7,797 nucleotides of DNA from Desulfobacteraceae bacterium. Its GTDB lineage: Bacteria; Desulfobacterota; Desulfobacteria; Desulfobacterales; Desulfobacteraceae. The position numbers and the translations under genes were made by a program. This document shows positions 6,804 to 7,797 of this stretch, in pieces (the stretch's first letter is position 1; the number at the start of each line of letters is the position of its first letter). The stretch covers positions 1 to 7,797 of the forward strand of contig WFQS01000146.1 in NCBI GenBank assembly GCA_015486915.1. Direction: 5' to 3'. Below the pieces are notes generated by a model, which worked only from the letters and a program-made list of their open reading frames with translations, did no database searches and was not told where the DNA came from.

Positions 6804-6882
6804 AAATAGTGTTTTTATTACCTGATTTTCAAATGGTGTGGAATAACGGCAACAGCTTACCAGGAATAATTTTCCGATCCCA

Positions 6883-6931
6883 AAAAATTATAAATTTTTA
6901 AGTTGACATCATTCATTAATATGTTTAACAT
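6883..6931 (+). promoter_or_regulatory. promoter of the metal-sensor/efflux operon
   Basis: A perfect -35 TTGACA (6903-6908) is followed after 17 bases by TAACAT (6926-6931), which matches TATAAT at four positions. Just upstream, AAAAATT-ATA-AATTTTT (6883-6899) is an AT-rich palindrome in the place of an UP element. The -10 box lies inside the operator palindromes. Confidence 0.65.
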
Positions 6932-6946
6932 ATGAACAAATGTTCA
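6919..6946. promoter_or_regulatory. ArsR/SmtB-type operator, two adjoining palindromes
   Basis: TGAACA-AA-TGTTCA (6933-6946) is a perfect 6-2-6 palindrome and matches the TGAACA...TTCA form of known SmtB/CzrA operators. It adjoins, sharing one base, a second perfect palindrome, ATATGTT-T-AACATAT (6919-6933). Together they cover the -10 box and the likely transcription start, which suits repression by the downstream ArsR-family protein, released by metal. The operator role is inferred from form and position. Confidence 0.65.
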
Positions 6947-6962
6947 ATTGAAGAGGTGTTAT

Positions 6963-7310
6963 ATGGATGATATATGTCAGATAAAATGTATTGATAAGAA
7001 AAAAGTGAACCGCACACTTGAATCAATGCCGGATTATGAGGTAATAGCCCGGATGGCGGATATATTCAAGGTGCTCAGTGACCCTTCCAGGCTCAAAATT
7101 GTTCTTGCTCTGCTGGACTGCGAACTTTGCGTTTGCGACATTGCAGCTGTATGCGGACAAACAGATTCTGCTATTTCCCACCAGCTTCGGATTCTCAGGA
7201 CATTAAAGATTGTTAAAAACCGGCGCATGGGAAAAAGCGTCTTTTATACAATTGACGACGACCATGTTACAGCGCTTATTTCCATGAGCCTTGAACATGT
7301 AAATCATTAA
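6963..7310 (+). CDS. ArsR/SmtB-family metal-sensing repressor (CadC/CzrA-like)
   Basis: This 115-residue winged-helix repressor appears to have both classic metal sites of the family. The alpha3N-type site has C5 and C9 (same C-x3-C spacing as CadC) plus ELCVCD with C56 and C58; C53 is an extra nearby Cys. The alpha5-type site reads D99-x-H101-x10-H112-x2-H115, matching the CzrA pattern, with H115 the last residue. The recognition helix region is TDSAISHQLRILR. Cd, Pb, Zn or Co are plausible ligands; which one cannot be told. The ATG at 6963 is chosen over an in-frame TTG at 6948 because AGAGGTG (6952-6958) sits at proper distance from the ATG and inside the longer version. It probably represses its own promoter and the efflux permease 11 bases downstream. 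Confidence 0.92.
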   Translation: MDDICQIKCIDKKKVNRTLESMPDYEVIARMADIFKVLSDPSRLKIVLALLDCELCVCDIAAVCGQTDSAISHQLRILRTLKIVKNRRMGKSVFYTIDDDHVTALISMSLEHVNH

Positions 7311-7321
7311 AGGATTAAAAA

Positions 7322-7783
7322 ATGAATATCGTATATAAAGTATTAAATTCATCATGGGATATTTATCTTGACGTTGCAGCCTACATGCTGTTCGGTTTTC
7401 TCATAGCCGGCATCATATATGTTTTTTTCAAAGCAGATAAAATCAGAAAATACCTTGGTACAGGTAAAATAAAACCGGTTATACTTTCAGCTTTATTCGG
7501 CATTCCCATTCCCCTGTGTTCCTGCGGGGTAGTTCCGGTTGCAGCAGGATTAAAAAAACAGGGAGCAAACAGTGGAGCTGCCCTTGCATTTATGATTGCG
7601 ACCCCTGAATCAGGTGTTGATTCAATTGCTGTTTCATGGGCAATTCTTGACCCTATAATGACTGTCATACGTCCAGTTGCAGGGTTTATTACAGCCATTG
7701 CAACGGGGATTATCCAGAACTTTTTCGGTATTGAAGACAGGGTAAATGCAGAGCTTCCCCATGCACAGGAAGCTAAAGGTTGA
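7322..7783 (+). CDS. SO_0444-like (DUF318) Cu/Zn efflux permease, N-terminal half ending at in-frame TGA
   Basis: The 153 residues before TGA match the first half of the SO_0444-type metal efflux permeases: PLCSCG (C66, C68), GLKKQGANSGA, and ATPESGVDS (E96, D100), then PIMTVIRP. Hydrophobic segments lie near 14-36, 50-75, 84-105 and 108-132. Full-length family members are roughly twice this long, with a Cys-rich cytoplasmic linker between two membrane halves, so the second half is missing if TGA is a stop. The stop falls after a hydrophilic stretch (NAELPHAQEAKG), where that linker should begin. Reading on gives Gly-Cys-Ser-Ser until the window ends. It may be a selenoprotein, a truncated gene or a split gene. 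TAAAGGA (7308-7314), overlapping the repressor's stop, is the ribosome site, so the two genes form an operon. Metal specificity is inferred from the family. Confidence 0.8.
   Translation: MNIVYKVLNSSWDIYLDVAAYMLFGFLIAGIIYVFFKADKIRKYLGTGKIKPVILSALFGIPIPLCSCGVVPVAAGLKKQGANSGAALAFMIATPESGVDSIAVSWAILDPIMTVIRPVAGFITAIATGIIQNFFGIEDRVNAELPHAQEAKG
7781..7783 (+). other. in-frame TGA, possible selenocysteine codon
   Basis: TGA is codon 154 of the permease frame and the next four complete codons give Gly-Cys-Ser-Ser, so a Sec would sit in a Sec-Gly-Cys motif in the metal-binding linker. Only 14 bases follow in the window, too few to test for the hairpin (bacterial SECIS) that selenocysteine insertion requires. 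Ordinary termination remains possible. Confidence 0.45.
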
Positions 7784-7797
7784 GGCTGTTCTTCAAC

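Noticed and set aside
6804..6882. Terminator or small RNA after the second kinase
   Set aside because: No stem longer than four or five pairs followed by T residues could be found, and nothing else in this stretch is convincing.
6948..6962. A five-residue-longer ArsR-family protein starting at TTG 6948
   Set aside because: The extension contains the good ribosome site AGAGGTG that serves the ATG at 6963, and it would run into the operator half-site. The ATG start gives the CadC-like N-terminal Cys spacing without it.

Overview
The window is about 7.8 kb of AT-rich bacterial chromosome. Most genes lie on the plus strand and carry Shine-Dalgarno sites. The gene content suggests a low-GC sulfate-reducing Desulfobacterota (Desulfobacter/Desulfobacula type): a cobalamin-type radical SAM enzyme, PAS-rich sensor kinases with a Cys-rich N-terminal sensor, a stand-alone receiver with a long loop, and a metal-efflux permease. 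This placement is inferred from gene style; no phylogenetic marker here proves it.

Layout. 29-103 is a tRNA-Val(CAC) with encoded CCA, followed by a strong hairpin terminator. 236-1864 encodes a B12-binding radical SAM protein with no obvious partner genes. 2049-3518 encodes a PAS-containing histidine kinase and 3581-3967 a single-domain response regulator; these look like one transcription unit, with a sigma70-like promoter upstream and an intrinsic terminator downstream. 3968-4441 is a 474-base gene-free stretch holding three diverged copies of a hairpin-forming repeat spaced 115 and 123 bases apart. 4442-5260 encodes a shikimate dehydrogenase (AroE)-family protein in which the catalytic Asp is replaced by Asn. 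31 bases later, 5292-6803 encodes a REC-PAS-HisKA-HATPase kinase. 6963-7310 encodes an ArsR/SmtB-type metal sensor with its own promoter and palindromic operator candidates. It is followed 11 bases later by a SO_0444-like (DUF318) Cu/Zn efflux permease whose reading frame meets TGA after only its N-terminal half.

How the parts may work together. The two kinases and the lone receiver contain all residues needed for phosphoryl transfer except an H+1 Gln in the first kinase, yet none has a DNA-binding or enzymatic output domain. A phosphorelay (kinase 1 -> lone receiver, with kinase 2 reading a receiver input) is possible but inferred. The AroE-like protein is apparently co-transcribed with kinase 2 and may not be a normal shikimate dehydrogenase. 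The last two genes are a classic metal-responsive repressor plus efflux pump operon. The most noteworthy point is the TGA at 7781-7783: it falls where this permease family has a Cys-rich linker, and the frame continues Gly-Cys-Ser-Ser to the window edge, so selenocysteine insertion is a real possibility alongside truncation.
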